Shown here in pieces: positions 42,706 to 50,225 of a DNA stretch of 64,000 nucleotides. The stretch lies in contig CP053915.1 in assembly GCA_021496925.1 (NCBI GenBank), positions 3,313,501-3,377,500 on the forward strand. The letters run 5' to 3'. The translations under genes and the position numbers were made by a program. The notes beneath the pieces were generated by a model. The model saw only the letters and a program-made list of their open reading frames with translations. It ran no database searches and was not told where the DNA came from. Each line of letters starts with the position of its first letter. Within the stretch, counting starts at the first letter, position 1. Source of the DNA: Acidovorax sp. YS12 (lineage in GTDB: Bacteria > Pseudomonadota > Gammaproteobacteria > Burkholderiales > Burkholderiaceae_C).

Positions 42706-44052
42706 TCAGGCCGCCACGGGCTCGGTGTGGCGGCGCTGGCGCCCTTCGCCCAGGAAGTCGAAGGCCATGGCCGGGCGCTCGCCGCTGATCAGCTCGGCCA
42801 TGGCCTTGCCCGAGCCGGCGCCGTGCGTCCAGCCCAGCGTGCCGTGGCCGGCGTTGACCCACAGCCGGCCCACGCGCGTGCGGCCGATGAAAGGGATGTT
42901 GGTCGGCGTGGCCGGGCGCAGGCCGGTCCAGTACTGCGGGTCGCCGCCTTCCTCGGGCGTGCGCGTGTCGCACACGCCGGGCAGGATGGTTTCGATGCGG
43001 CGCGACAGCATGTGGCAGCGCGCGCGCGCCAGGGGGCTGTCCAGCGTCAGGTCCCAGCCGTTGAGCTCGATGGTGCCGGCCACGCGCAGGACGTTGCCCA
43101 GGCGGCTCATGGCGATCTTCTTGCCGTCGTCGATGGCCGAGACCATGGGCGCGGCCTCGGGGCGCAGCAGCGGGAAGGTGGCGCTGTAGCCCTTGCCCGG
43201 GTAGATGGGCAGATCCACGCCCACGCTGCGCAGCAGCGGCGCGCTGTAGCTGCCGCAGGCCACCACCACGGCGTCGGCCTGGAGGTTCTGGGTTTTGGGG
43301 TCTTTTTGGCCTCCAGCGCTTTCCTGGCAAGCGCGAACAGCTACCGATTCGATAGCGCCACCGGCCTGGTTCAGGCGCACGATGTCATGGCTCCAGAGGA
43401 ACTGCGCGCCGCGCTCGGCGCAGCGGCGTGCCAGCTGCTGCGTGAACACGCGCGCATCGCCGCTCTCGTCGGTGCTGGTGTAGGTGCCGCCGGTGATGTG
43501 CGCGCCATAGGCCTGGAACGCGGGCTCGATCTGGAACAGCTCCTCGCGGCTCACCAGGCGGCGCTGCACGCCGTAGCGGCGCATCACTTCCACGGCGCGG
43601 CCCGCGTCCTCGAACGACTTCTGGTCGGTGTAGAAGTGGGCGATGCCGCGCTCCAGCCGGTGGTATTCGATGCCCGTGGCGCGCACCACGTCCTTGAGCG
43701 CGGCGTGGCTGTAGGCGCCCAGCGCCACGAGCTGCGCCACGTTGCGCTCGAACGCCGCGTCGTTGCACTGCGCCAGGAACTGCAGGCACCAGCGCCATTG
43801 CTGCGGATCCAGCTGCGGGCGAAACAGCAGCGGCGCTTCCTTGTCGAACATCCACTTGAGCGCCTTCCACGGCGCCTCGCGGTTGGCCCAGGGCTCGCAG
43901 TAGCTCACCGAGATCTGCGCCGCGTTGGCGAAGCTGGTCTCCTGCGCCGCATCGCCCTGGCGATCGACGACGATGACTTCGTGGCCGCGCTCCAACAGGT
44001 GCCACGCGGTGCTGATGCCGATGATGCCGGCGCCGAGGACGATGGTTTTCAT
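42706..44052 (-). CDS. dadA: D-amino acid dehydrogenase
   Basis: A 448-residue FAD-dependent DAO-family enzyme that oxidises D-amino acids (D-alanine best known) to 2-oxo acids and passes electrons to the respiratory chain. Features are the Rossmann GxGxxG start MKTIVLGAGIIGISTAWHLL, SFANAAQISVSYCEPWAN, YPGKGYSATFPL and the C-terminal GRLWVNAGHGTLGWTHGAGS, all typical of DadA. It is slightly longer than usual because residues around IESVAVRACQESAGGQ and KDPKTQNLQ are encoded by a copy of the intergenic AGCGCT repeat (43304-43354), apparently tolerated in a surface loop. It is divergent from an ArgP-type regulator. Confidence 0.93.
   Translation of the reverse strand: MKTIVLGAGIIGISTAWHLLERGHEVIVVDRQGDAAQETSFANAAQISVSYCEPWANREAPWKALKWMFDKEAPLLFRPQLDPQQWRWCLQFLAQCNDAAFERNVAQLVALGAYSHAALKDVVRATGIEYHRLERGIAHFYTDQKSFEDAGRAVEVMRRYGVQRRLVSREELFQIEPAFQAYGAHITGGTYTSTDESGDARVFTQQLARRCAERGAQFLWSHDIVRLNQAGGAIESVAVRACQESAGGQKDPKTQNLQADAVVVACGSYSAPLLRSVGVDLPIYPGKGYSATFPLLRPEAAPMVSAIDDGKKIAMSRLGNVLRVAGTIELNGWDLTLDSPLARARCHMLSRRIETILPGVCDTRTPEEGGDPQYWTGLRPATPTNIPFIGRTRVGRLWVNAGHGTLGWTHGAGSGKAMAELISGERPAMAFDFLGEGRQRRHTEPVAA
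43304..43354. repeat. AGCGCT-family repeat inside dadA, copy 5
   Basis: TTTTTGGCCTCCAGCGCTTT, then CCTGGCAAGCGCGAACAGCT and ATAGC nearby, match the intergenic copies (for example 50181-50225), yet the stretch is wholly within the dadA reading frame. Its length keeps the frame open. Confidence 0.7.
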
Positions 44053-44130
44053 GCCGCGCAGTGTGCGCCGCGTTGCGCTTTTTCAAAAGCAAAATTAAAC
44101 TCTTTGGCAAATCATCAGATGTATTAATAA
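44053..44130. promoter_or_regulatory. Divergent promoter region dadA / argP-like
   Basis: A 78-base gap between divergent starts, AT-rich against the local background (GCAAAATTAAACTCTTTGGC, ATGTATTAATAA). This is where a LysR-type regulator would bind to control both its own gene and dadA. No exact operator can be assigned. Confidence 0.5.
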
Positions 44131-45045
44131 ATGAGTGCCTACGATCCCGCCGCGCTGGAGTGCCTTGCCGCCATCGTCGAGGAGGGCGGCTTCGAGCGCG
44201 CGGCGCAGCGCCTGAACGTCACCCAGTCCGCCGTGTCGCAGCGCCTGCGCGCGCTGGAGGCGCAGGTCGGCTCGGTGCTCATCGTGCGCACGCGCCCGCT
44301 GCGGCCCACCAACGCGGGGCAACTGCTGCTCAAGCACACCAAGCAGCTGCGCCTGCTGCGCGCCGACCTGGAGCGCGACCTGCAGGAGCTGGCGCCCAGC
44401 GCCCCGGGCGCCACGCGCGAGGACGAGCGCATCGCCATCGCCATCAACGCCGACAGCATCGCCACCTGGGCGCTCGACGCGCTGGGCGACCTGGTGCGCC
44501 AGCGCCTGCCGCTGGAGATCATTGCCGACGACCAGGACTTCACCCAGGAATGGCTGCGCTCGGGCCAGGTGCTGGGCTGCGTCACCACGCTGGCGCAGGC
44601 GCTGCGCGGCTGCAAGGTGGTGCCGCTGGGCGCCATGCGCTATGTCGCCGTGGCCGAGCGCGGCTACGCCGCGCAGCACCTGCCGCAGGGGCTGACGGCG
44701 CACAACTTCCGCAGCGTGCCGTTCCTCTCGTTCAACCGCAAGGACGACATGCCGGCGGAATTCATCGCGCGTGGCTTCGGCCTCAAGCGCGTGGCGCTGC
44801 ACCACGTCTACGTGCCCAGCTCCGAAGGCCAGGTGCGCGCCGTGCTGGCGGGCTGGGGCGCGGGCGTGGTGCCCGAGCTGCTGGCGCGCGCGGCGCTGGC
44901 CGACGGGCGCCTGGTGGACCTGGCGCCCGGGCGCTGGCTGCCGATCCAGCTCTACTGGCACTGCTGGAACCTGGAGTCGGCCGTGCTGGACGCGCTCACC
45001 GCCGCGTTGAAGGCGGCGGCGCGCGGCGCGCTGGACGAAGGGTGA
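44131..45045 (+). CDS. argP: LysR-type regulator of the ArgP/LysG group
   Basis: A 304-residue LysR-family regulator. The N-terminal wHTH (GFERAAQRLNVTQSAVSQRL, residues about 21-40) and following VRTRPLRPTNAGQLLLKH closely match ArgP (IciA), as does AIAINADSIATW at the start of the effector domain. ArgP-type regulators respond to lysine and arginine and typically control a basic amino-acid exporter (argO/lysE) and other genes. Here no exporter is adjacent, and the divergent partner is dadA, so dadA is the obvious candidate target. That link is inference. Confidence 0.85.
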   Translation: MSAYDPAALECLAAIVEEGGFERAAQRLNVTQSAVSQRLRALEAQVGSVLIVRTRPLRPTNAGQLLLKHTKQLRLLRADLERDLQELAPSAPGATREDERIAIAINADSIATWALDALGDLVRQRLPLEIIADDQDFTQEWLRSGQVLGCVTTLAQALRGCKVVPLGAMRYVAVAERGYAAQHLPQGLTAHNFRSVPFLSFNRKDDMPAEFIARGFGLKRVALHHVYVPSSEGQVRAVLAGWGAGVVPELLARAALADGRLVDLAPGRWLPIQLYWHCWNLESAVLDALTAALKAAARGALDEG

Positions 45046-45047
45046 TG

Positions 45048-45068
45048 GCCGCGCCGCCGTGGCGCGGC
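45048..45068. terminator. Hairpin between convergent argP-like and gltS genes
   Basis: An 8-bp perfect GC stem GCCGCGCC / GGCGCGGC (45048-45055, 45061-45068) with a 5-base loop directly follows the argP-like stop. There is no T tract, so it is only a possible bidirectional terminator. Confidence 0.4.
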
Positions 45069-45081
45069 GCGCGGCACACCC

Positions 45082-46308
45082 TCAGCCGCCCGCGCCCAGC
45101 CAGCGCAGCAGCGCGGCAATCACCAGCGCGTTGGCCGTGTCGGGGAACAGCGACGCCGCCAGCGTGAACGCCAGCATGGCGCGCGGCGCATCGCCATAGG
45201 CGGTTTGCAGCCGCCGCATCACCGCCAGGCCGATCGGCATGGCCCCGATGCCGAAGCCGATGAAGCCGCCGCAGGCCACCGCGCCTTCGTGCCCGCGCCC
45301 GAACAGCACATAGACCAGCCCGATGCCGATGGCGCAGGTGATCGCCGCCTGCACCAGCGCGCCGGACAGCAGCAGCGGCAGGTGTTCGGCCAGCTCCGCC
45401 CAGTCCAGCGTGAGCATCGCCATCGCCAGGAACACGCGCAGCGCCACCGTGCCCACGAGGTCGCTGGCCTGCGTGTCGAACGGGCGGCGCAGCAGGTCGG
45501 CGGCGTTGGTCAGCGCCACGGCGGCGAGCAGCACCACGAGGAACGTGGGCACCTGCCAGCCCGCCGCGTGGCCCAGCCACGCCGTCAGACCTGGCCCCGC
45601 CGCCACGCACACCAGCAGCCCCAGCAGCGGGGGCAGCCAGCGGTCGGACGAGAACGGCGCGCCGCGCACGGGCGCGGCGGCGTCGTGGGCGTCGGGCATG
45701 GTGTCCTGGCCTCCTGCCCGCGCTGCGGGCGCGGGGTGCGTGGCGCTCGCCGCCTGCCCGCGCATCAGCCACGCTGCCACCGGCCCGGCCAGCAGGCTGC
45801 CCAGCACCAGCCCCAGCGTGGCGCCACCCAGCCCCACCTCCAGCGCGCCCGCCACCGGCACGGCGCTGGCCCAGGCCGTGGCCGTGCCGTGCCCGCCGAT
45901 GTAGGCCGCGCTGCCCACGAACAGCCCCAGCGCCGCAGGCTGGCCGAACGCCTTGGCCAGCAGCAGCCCCGCGGCGTTCTGCGCCACGATCGCCAGCAGC
46001 ACGGCCAGGCAGATCACCAGCGCGCCCTTGCCCGCCTTCGCCAGTCGCCCCAGGTGCGCGCCAAAGCCCAGCGAGGCGAAGAACACCAGCAGCAGCACGC
46101 CGCGCGGCTCCGGGGCCAGCCGCACGTCGGCCACCCCGCCCGCGCGCAGCAGCGTCAGCAGCACCGACAGCAGCAGCCCTGCCGACACCGAGGGCGGAAT
46201 GTTGGCGCGCTCCAGCGCCGGCCAGACGCGGTGCAGGCGCATGCCCAGCAAGATGGTCGCCACGGCGGCCGCCAGCGTCCAGGCCGAATCGAGGTGGAAA
46301 GTGCTCAT
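45082..46308 (-). CDS. gltS: GltS, sodium/glutamate symporter
   Basis: A 408-residue inner-membrane carrier of the ESS family. It has two inverted halves with about five hydrophobic segments each and the signature loops VGSAAYIGGHGTATAWASAV and GGFIGFGIGAMPIGLAVMRR. The central hydrophilic loop (HPAPAARAGGQDTMPDAHDA) is typical. It imports L-glutamate with Na+. It is convergent with the ArgP-type regulator gene and upstream of (same strand) no clear partner. Confidence 0.9.
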   Translation of the reverse strand: MSTFHLDSAWTLAAAVATILLGMRLHRVWPALERANIPPSVSAGLLLSVLLTLLRAGGVADVRLAPEPRGVLLLVFFASLGFGAHLGRLAKAGKGALVICLAVLLAIVAQNAAGLLLAKAFGQPAALGLFVGSAAYIGGHGTATAWASAVPVAGALEVGLGGATLGLVLGSLLAGPVAAWLMRGQAASATHPAPAARAGGQDTMPDAHDAAAPVRGAPFSSDRWLPPLLGLLVCVAAGPGLTAWLGHAAGWQVPTFLVVLLAAVALTNAADLLRRPFDTQASDLVGTVALRVFLAMAMLTLDWAELAEHLPLLLSGALVQAAITCAIGIGLVYVLFGRGHEGAVACGGFIGFGIGAMPIGLAVMRRLQTAYGDAPRAMLAFTLAASLFPDTANALVIAALLRWLGAGG

Positions 46309-46387
46309 GGGGGCGAGACTACCGCATGGCGGGGCCTGGCCTTGCCGCGCGCGGCCGGGCGCTGCTGGCGGCCTGGAGTGCTCGGTG

Positions 46388-47056
46388 CTATGACGCCGGG
46401 CGCGGCTGGCTGGCCGCCAGGCTGGCGCTCACGGCGCGCAGGCGCTGCGACAGCTTGCGTGCCAGCAGGGCCGCGAGGCTGGCGGCCAGGCGCGGCTCGT
46501 GGACCAGCATCTCGTCCATGGCCGGGGCGTCGAGCACGGCCAGCTCGCAGTCGGCCAGCGTGGTGCAGGCCGAGTGGCGCAGGCCGCCGTCGAGCAGCGA
46601 CATTTCGCCCATGATGTCGCCGGGGCGCAACTGCGCCAGGTGCAGGCACTCACCCCAGGGCTGGGTGCGGTTGACCGACATGTCGCCCGCGAGCAGCACG
46701 GCCATGAAGTCGCCGCGCTCGTCCTGGCGGATGACTTCGCACTGCGGGCCCACGCGCACCAGGGAGAAGAAACGCACCATGTGCTGCACGGCGTCGGCGT
46801 CGAGCAGCGCCATGTGCCGGTTGCCGGCCCACAGCGCCTGGAGCCGCGCGGCCACGCCGTCGGCGGGCAGGCGGCGCGCGCCGATCTCCACCGCGCGCGC
46901 CTCCCAGGGCGCGAAGGGCGCGTTGCCCTGCGCGTCCGGGTTGGTGAAGGCCGCGCTGAACAAGACCGAGTCGCCGCCTTCTGGCGCGCCATGGGGCGCA
47001 TGGGGGTCGGCGGCGGGCCGCAGAGGGCGCAGCAGGTGGCGCAAGGGGGTGTTCAC
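46388..47056 (-). CDS. Cyclic-nucleotide-binding-domain protein without HTH
   Basis: A 222-residue protein whose residues about 85-195 form a cNMP-binding domain (MVRFFSLVRVGPQCEVIRQD, GDFMAVLLAGDMSVNR, LRPGDIMGEMSLLDGGLRHS). As in the 164-residue protein at 17.7-18.2 kb, there is no DNA-binding HTH. The N-terminal 85 residues (AAFTNPDAQGNAPFAPWEAR) are of unknown role. It is probably a signalling adaptor, and no enzymatic domain is present. It lies 79 bases upstream of gltS on the same strand. Confidence 0.8.
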   Translation of the reverse strand: MNTPLRHLLRPLRPAADPHAPHGAPEGGDSVLFSAAFTNPDAQGNAPFAPWEARAVEIGARRLPADGVAARLQALWAGNRHMALLDADAVQHMVRFFSLVRVGPQCEVIRQDERGDFMAVLLAGDMSVNRTQPWGECLHLAQLRPGDIMGEMSLLDGGLRHSACTTLADCELAVLDAPAMDEMLVHEPRLAASLAALLARKLSQRLRAVSASLAASQPRPAS

Positions 47057-47276
47057 AAGTCCTCCGTTTCTCGCCGGGGATTCCTGGCAGGTATGAAGGG
47101 CGAAAGTCTAGGCGTCCCTGGCACGGGTGTCCATCGCGCAAATGGGTGAGGCGCCAGTTTGTGCATGCATGCGATGTCGCGTGACTGCTCGCGTTGCGTG
47201 TTGCCTCGTTCGGTTGGCAGACGGCGCAGTCCACAGTGCATGAAACCTGTGCACCCCAAGCGCTGGTCGCCTTGCC

Positions 47277-47357
47277 GGGGCCGCTCCGCCTCGCCGGGCT
47301 GGCGGCGCCCCCTCTCGGAGTGCGCAGCGTGCAGAGCGAGGGGGCAAGGCGCTGAAG
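47277..47357. repeat. GC-rich intergenic repeat (variant) in a 327-base gap
   Basis: GGGGCCGCTCCGCCTCGCCG to GAGGGGGCAAGGCGCTGAAG resembles the elements at 23763 and 59234 (shared GTGCGCAG-type centre and mirrored C/G tracts). It is the only feature I can support in the gap 47057-47383; the rest of the gap has no convincing gene. Confidence 0.55.
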
Positions 47358-47383
47358 GCAACCCGGGCGGTGTTTCATTGCGA

Positions 47384-47640
47384 TCACTGGGGGGTGCTCA
47401 AGCCCATGGAGCAGGTGGCGTCAGGCTGCAGCACCATGCCCGGCTTGCAGGTGTCTGCGTCGTCTGGGTCCAGCAGGCGGTAGCCTCGGATGTCGGTCGT
47501 GCGGATCTGCTGGGGCTTGCCCGATGTGTTGTGCAAGGTGTGGCGGTAGTAGTAATCGCCCCAGTCCAGCGCGGCCTGCCACAGCAGTTGCGCCGTACCA
47601 CCGCCCGGTTGGTCGAGTGCCGCGGTGTCATCGTCGGCGC
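47384..47640 (-). pseudogene. Fragment of a midcut-by-XrtH-type protein
   Basis: The minus strand encodes DQPGGGTAQLLWQAAL, DWGDYYYRHTLHNTSGKPQQ, IRGYRLLDPDD and CKPGMVLQPDATCSMGL. This aligns in order with the C-terminal half of the complete gene at 47973-48542 (NPAGGTADIPYC, GYEVGNTTGRPLRITGI, CTAGLVLPAGESCYLL). The N-terminal half with signal peptide and mid-protein sorting signal is absent: upstream the frame runs into TetR-derived sequence. It is therefore a truncated paralogue. Confidence 0.6.
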
Positions 47641-47649
47641 TGACACTCA

Positions 47650-48000
47650 TGCCGATTTGCGCCAAGGCCAGCCTGTACAAGCACTTCGCTGGCAAGGACG
47701 ATCTGTGCACCGCCGCGATGCTGCGCGCGGTGGAGCGCCTGCGCACCCTACCAGGCGGCCATGCGCGAGGTGCAGGCCCGCGCGCTCGGCTGGATCGCCG
47801 AGGCCCAGGCCGCGGGCCATCTGCGGTGTGACCTGCCGGCCGAGGTGGCGCTGTGCGTGCTGCTGGCGCGCTCGGCTGACCCGCTTCCGGGCCTGCTGCG
47901 CGAGCGCGGCCACGCGGACGCGCAGATCATCGACTGGGCCATGGATACCTGCCTGCAGAGTCTGGCCACCGCTCAGTGCGGCTTGCTCACCAGCAGATAG
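47650..48000 (+). pseudogene. Relic of a TetR-family regulator
   Basis: Frame one gives the end of a TetR HTH (ICAKASLYKHFAGKDDLCTA AMLRAV, given in two parts) and frame two gives the C-terminal part (QAAMREVQARALGWIAEAQA, LRCDLPAEVALCVLL, WAMDTCLQSL). A frameshift lies near 47745-47755. The start of the HTH is missing, and sequence between the HTH and the ligand domain also appears lost. The last bases overlap the 3' end of the opposite-strand midcut gene. Confidence 0.65.
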
Positions 48001-48542
48001 CAGCTTTCCCCCGCCGGCAGCACCAGTCCGGCCGTGCAGCGCGGCGTGTCCATGGGCGCCCGGTCGGTGTGGCCCGGCGTGAGGGCGATGCCCGTGATGC
48101 GCAGCGGCCGGCCGGTGGTGTTGCCTACCTCGTATCCGCACATGAAGTCGGCGAAGTGGCTGTCCAGCGCGGCGCAATAGGGGATGTCCGCCGTTCCTCC
48201 GGCGGGGTTGTCCAGCAGCACGTCGCCGGGTGCCGTGGGCTGCGCCTCCACCTGGCCGCTCCAGCCTGCCGCCAGCAGCAGCGCGGCGGCCAGCAGCCCC
48301 GGCCCGGCCAGCGCCAGGCAGGCCAGGCGGCCGCGCGCCGCGCGCCAGGCCAGCGGCGCCAGCAGCAGTGAAAGCAGCAGCACGCCCCACTGCGTCAGCG
48401 TGGGCACCGGCTGCGCGGCCGCCAGGCCGGCATAGGTGATGGCGCCCACCGGGGGCTGCGCCTGGGCCCAGGCGGCGGGCGTGCAGGCGGCACTGGCCAG
48501 CAAGGCGGCCGTGGAGCGAAGGGTGTAGAGAGTCCGTTTCAT
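47973..48542 (-). CDS. Midcut-by-XrtH-type exported protein
   Basis: A 189-residue protein with a signal peptide (STAALLASAACTPAAWA) and, unusually, an IPTL-like sorting signal in the middle: VPTLTQWGVLLLSLLL (about residues 46-61), followed by Arg-containing APLAWRAARGR. A second hydrophobic stretch and a C-terminal domain with paired Cys (YCAALDSHFADFMCGYEVGN; CTAGLVLPAGESC) follow. This layout matches the 'midcut-by-XrtH' family, in which exosortase H is thought to cut mid-protein. XrtH itself is not in the window. It neighbours two C-terminally tagged IPTL-CTERM proteins. Confidence 0.72.
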   Translation of the reverse strand: MKRTLYTLRSTAALLASAACTPAAWAQAQPPVGAITYAGLAAAQPVPTLTQWGVLLLSLLLAPLAWRAARGRLACLALAGPGLLAAALLLAAGWSGQVEAQPTAPGDVLLDNPAGGTADIPYCAALDSHFADFMCGYEVGNTTGRPLRITGIALTPGHTDRAPMDTPRCTAGLVLPAGESCYLLVSKPH

Positions 48543-48615
48543 GACAGGTCCTAGGTAGGTTGTAAATCAATAGGAAGGCAAGGAGAGGGGCGGGTGTCTT
48601 GCGTGCATGGAGCGG

Positions 48616-49101
48616 TCAACGGGAGGAAGGTGTTTTGCGCGCCCGGCCCGCCAGCGCGGGCACGGCCAGTGCCAGCAGCGCCAGCGCCCACGGCTCCAGC
48701 GCGGGCACGGGCACGGGCGTGGAAGCGGGTGCGCCGCCCAGGGGCACGGGGCCTGCCCGGCCGGCCACGGGGCAGCCGGGGCTGGCGGTGCGCAGCACCT
48801 GAGCGCCGCCGCTGGCGCTGACCTGGCCTGCGGCGGTCCATTGGCCGGCCAGTTCCAGCCGGGCGCCGTCCAGGTCCAGCAGCGCCCCGGCCTGTGTGGC
48901 CACGTCGCGCGCCGCCGCCAGCGTGGCGCCCGTGCCCAGGTGCAAGGCGCCGCCGTTGGCCACGTCCGCGCAGCCGAGCGACACGGCGCCGCTGCCCAGC
49001 GCGGCCTCTGCGCCGGGCGGCAGCACCCACGCGGCGCTGGCGGGCAGGGCGGCCAGCAGCATGAGCAGCCCGGCCAGGGCAGGGGGTGTTCGTGGAGACA
49101 T
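48616..49101 (-). CDS. Exported protein with IPTL-CTERM-type sorting signal
   Basis: A 161-residue protein: signal peptide (ALAGLLMLLAALPASAA), a small Gly/Ala-rich body with repeat-like beta features (GALLDLDGARLELAG, GQVSASGGAQVLR), and a C-terminal VPALEPWALALLAL hydrophobic helix ending in GRARKTPSSR. This is the pattern of IPTL-CTERM proteins processed by exosortase H at the inner membrane. The start MSPRTPPALAG at 49101 is chosen; the longer frame would translate the palindromic repeat upstream. The function of the body is unknown. Confidence 0.72.
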   Translation of the reverse strand: MSPRTPPALAGLLMLLAALPASAAWVLPPGAEAALGSGAVSLGCADVANGGALHLGTGATLAAARDVATQAGALLDLDGARLELAGQWTAAGQVSASGGAQVLRTASPGCPVAGRAGPVPLGGAPASTPVPVPALEPWALALLALAVPALAGRARKTPSSR

Positions 49102-49108
49102 GGGATTC

Positions 49109-49157
49109 CTTTTTTGATAGCTGCCAGCGCTTGCCAAACAAGCGCTGGAGGCCGATT
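49109..49157. repeat. AGCGCT-core intergenic palindrome, copy 6
   Basis: TTTTTTGATAGCTGCCAGCG, then CTTGCCAAACAAGCGCTGGA: CCAGCGCTTG pairs with CAAGCGCTGG. It lies between the collagen-like gene and the IPTL-CTERM gene, both on the minus strand. Confidence 0.85.
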
Positions 49158-49169
49158 GGGCTTGCACGG

Positions 49170-50174
49170 CTAACGGTTGATGCAGGTGATGAAGACGCGC
49201 CCGAAGTCACCGAGATCCCAGTTGCCCGAGGGCGGCGGGGCAATCGCCGCGATCCAGCCTAGGTAGATCTCGGGCGGGGTGCCGAGCAATGGGTAGCTCG
49301 GCGCGCACCGCAGCAGGCGGGCGTTCTGGTTGCTTACATCGCAGTTGCCGGCAATGGCGTGCTTGCCGGCGGGGCACTGCCCGGCGACGTAGGTCAAGAC
49401 GCCCGGCGGCAAAGTGGTGGGCGTGATCCGGTGCTCCACTATCTCCAGCCCCGAGAAGCCAGCAGGGCCTTGCGAACCGGTGGCGCCCGTGTCGCCCTTC
49501 GGCCCCATGGGTCCGGTGGCGCCCTGCGCGCCGTCCGCGCCTGTGGGGCCTGCCGGGCCCGGCTGTCCAGCAGCACCGGCTAGGCCTGCCGGTCCCTGCG
49601 CGCCGCTAGCGCCCGTGTCCCCCTTTGGCCCTGCGGGGCCCGCCGGGCCCGGCTGTCCAGCAGCGCCGGCCGGGCCTACCGGTCCCTGCGCGCCGCTAGC
49701 GCCCGTGTCCCCCTTTGGCCCTGCGGGGCCCGCCGGGCCCGGCTGTCCAGCAGCGCCGGCCGGGCCTACCGGTCCCTGCGCGCCGCTAGCGCCCGTGTCC
49801 CCCCTTGGCCCTGCGGGGCCCGCAGGGCCCGTGCTGCCTGTGCTGCCCTGCGGCCCGATGGGGCCAGGGTCGCCTTGCGGGCCTTGGGCTCCGGGGTCGC
49901 CCTTCGGCCCCACGGCGGCCAGCGGGTCGCAGCGGGTCAGCGTGCCGGCCGCGTCGTGGCACACGGCGCCGGTGGCCGTGGCCAGGGTGGCGGGTAGCGC
50001 GGGCAGGCGCACCTCGCCCGTGGGCAGCACGGCCAGCGCGGGCGCGCCCGGGGCGGAGTGGATGACCACGCCGCCCCCCGCAGCGGGCGTGAAGCTCATG
50101 TCCGCCGCGCCCACAGGCGCTGCGGCCAGCAGCAGGGCGGCAAGATGGCTCCGGAATAGGGTTGTTTTTTGCAT
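49170..50174 (-). CDS. Exported collagen-like Gly-X-Y repeat protein
   Basis: A 334-residue protein. It has a signal peptide (LAALLLAAAPVGAA), a short N-terminal domain (residues about 25-88), a collagen-like triple-helix region of continuous Gly-X-Y triplets (about 89-240; GPKGDTGASGAQGPVGP type) and a C-terminal Cys-containing domain (YVAGQCPAGKHAIAGNC, DFGRVFITCINR). Unlike both neighbours it has no C-terminal sorting helix, so it is probably secreted or held by its C-terminal domain. Gly-X-Y proteins of bacteria form trimers and often mediate adhesion or biofilm. Near-identical 90-base repeats suggest copy-number variation. Confidence 0.85.
   Translation of the reverse strand: MQKTTLFRSHLAALLLAAAPVGAADMSFTPAAGGGVVIHSAPGAPALAVLPTGEVRLPALPATLATATGAVCHDAAGTLTRCDPLAAVGPKGDPGAQGPQGDPGPIGPQGSTGSTGPAGPAGPRGDTGASGAQGPVGPAGAAGQPGPAGPAGPKGDTGASGAQGPVGPAGAAGQPGPAGPAGPKGDTGASGAQGPAGLAGAAGQPGPAGPTGADGAQGATGPMGPKGDTGATGSQGPAGFSGLEIVEHRITPTTLPPGVLTYVAGQCPAGKHAIAGNCDVSNQNARLLRCAPSYPLLGTPPEIYLGWIAAIAPPPSGNWDLGDFGRVFITCINR
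49561..49830. repeat. 90-bp tandem repeats in the collagen-like gene
   Basis: GGCTGTCCAGCAGC recurs at 49561, 49651 and 49741, so the period is 90 bases (30 residues, ten Gly-X-Y triplets). The second and third units are almost identical and the first differs at a few bases. This points to recent duplication by slippage or recombination. Confidence 0.9.
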
Positions 50175-50180
50175 GAAATA

Positions 50181-50225
50181 TTCCTCCAGCGCTTGTCTGG
50201 CAAGCGCGAGCAGCTATCAAAAAAG
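50181..50225. repeat. AGCGCT-core palindrome, copy 7
   Basis: TTCCTCCAGCGCTTGTCTGG, then CAAGCGCGAGCAGCTATCAA, ending AAAA. CAGCGCTTG pairs imperfectly with CAAGCGCGAG. It spans the stop codon of the large repeat protein gene and may serve as its terminator. Confidence 0.8.

Noticed and set aside
47384..47746. 120-codon frame as a complete gene
   Set aside because: It lacks a signal peptide and the N-terminal half of its homologue, and its first third is the antisense of TetR-derived sequence.
49561..49830. Regular repeats that might be a CRISPR array
   Set aside because: The 90-base units are contiguous without spacers and encode Gly-X-Y collagen triplets.
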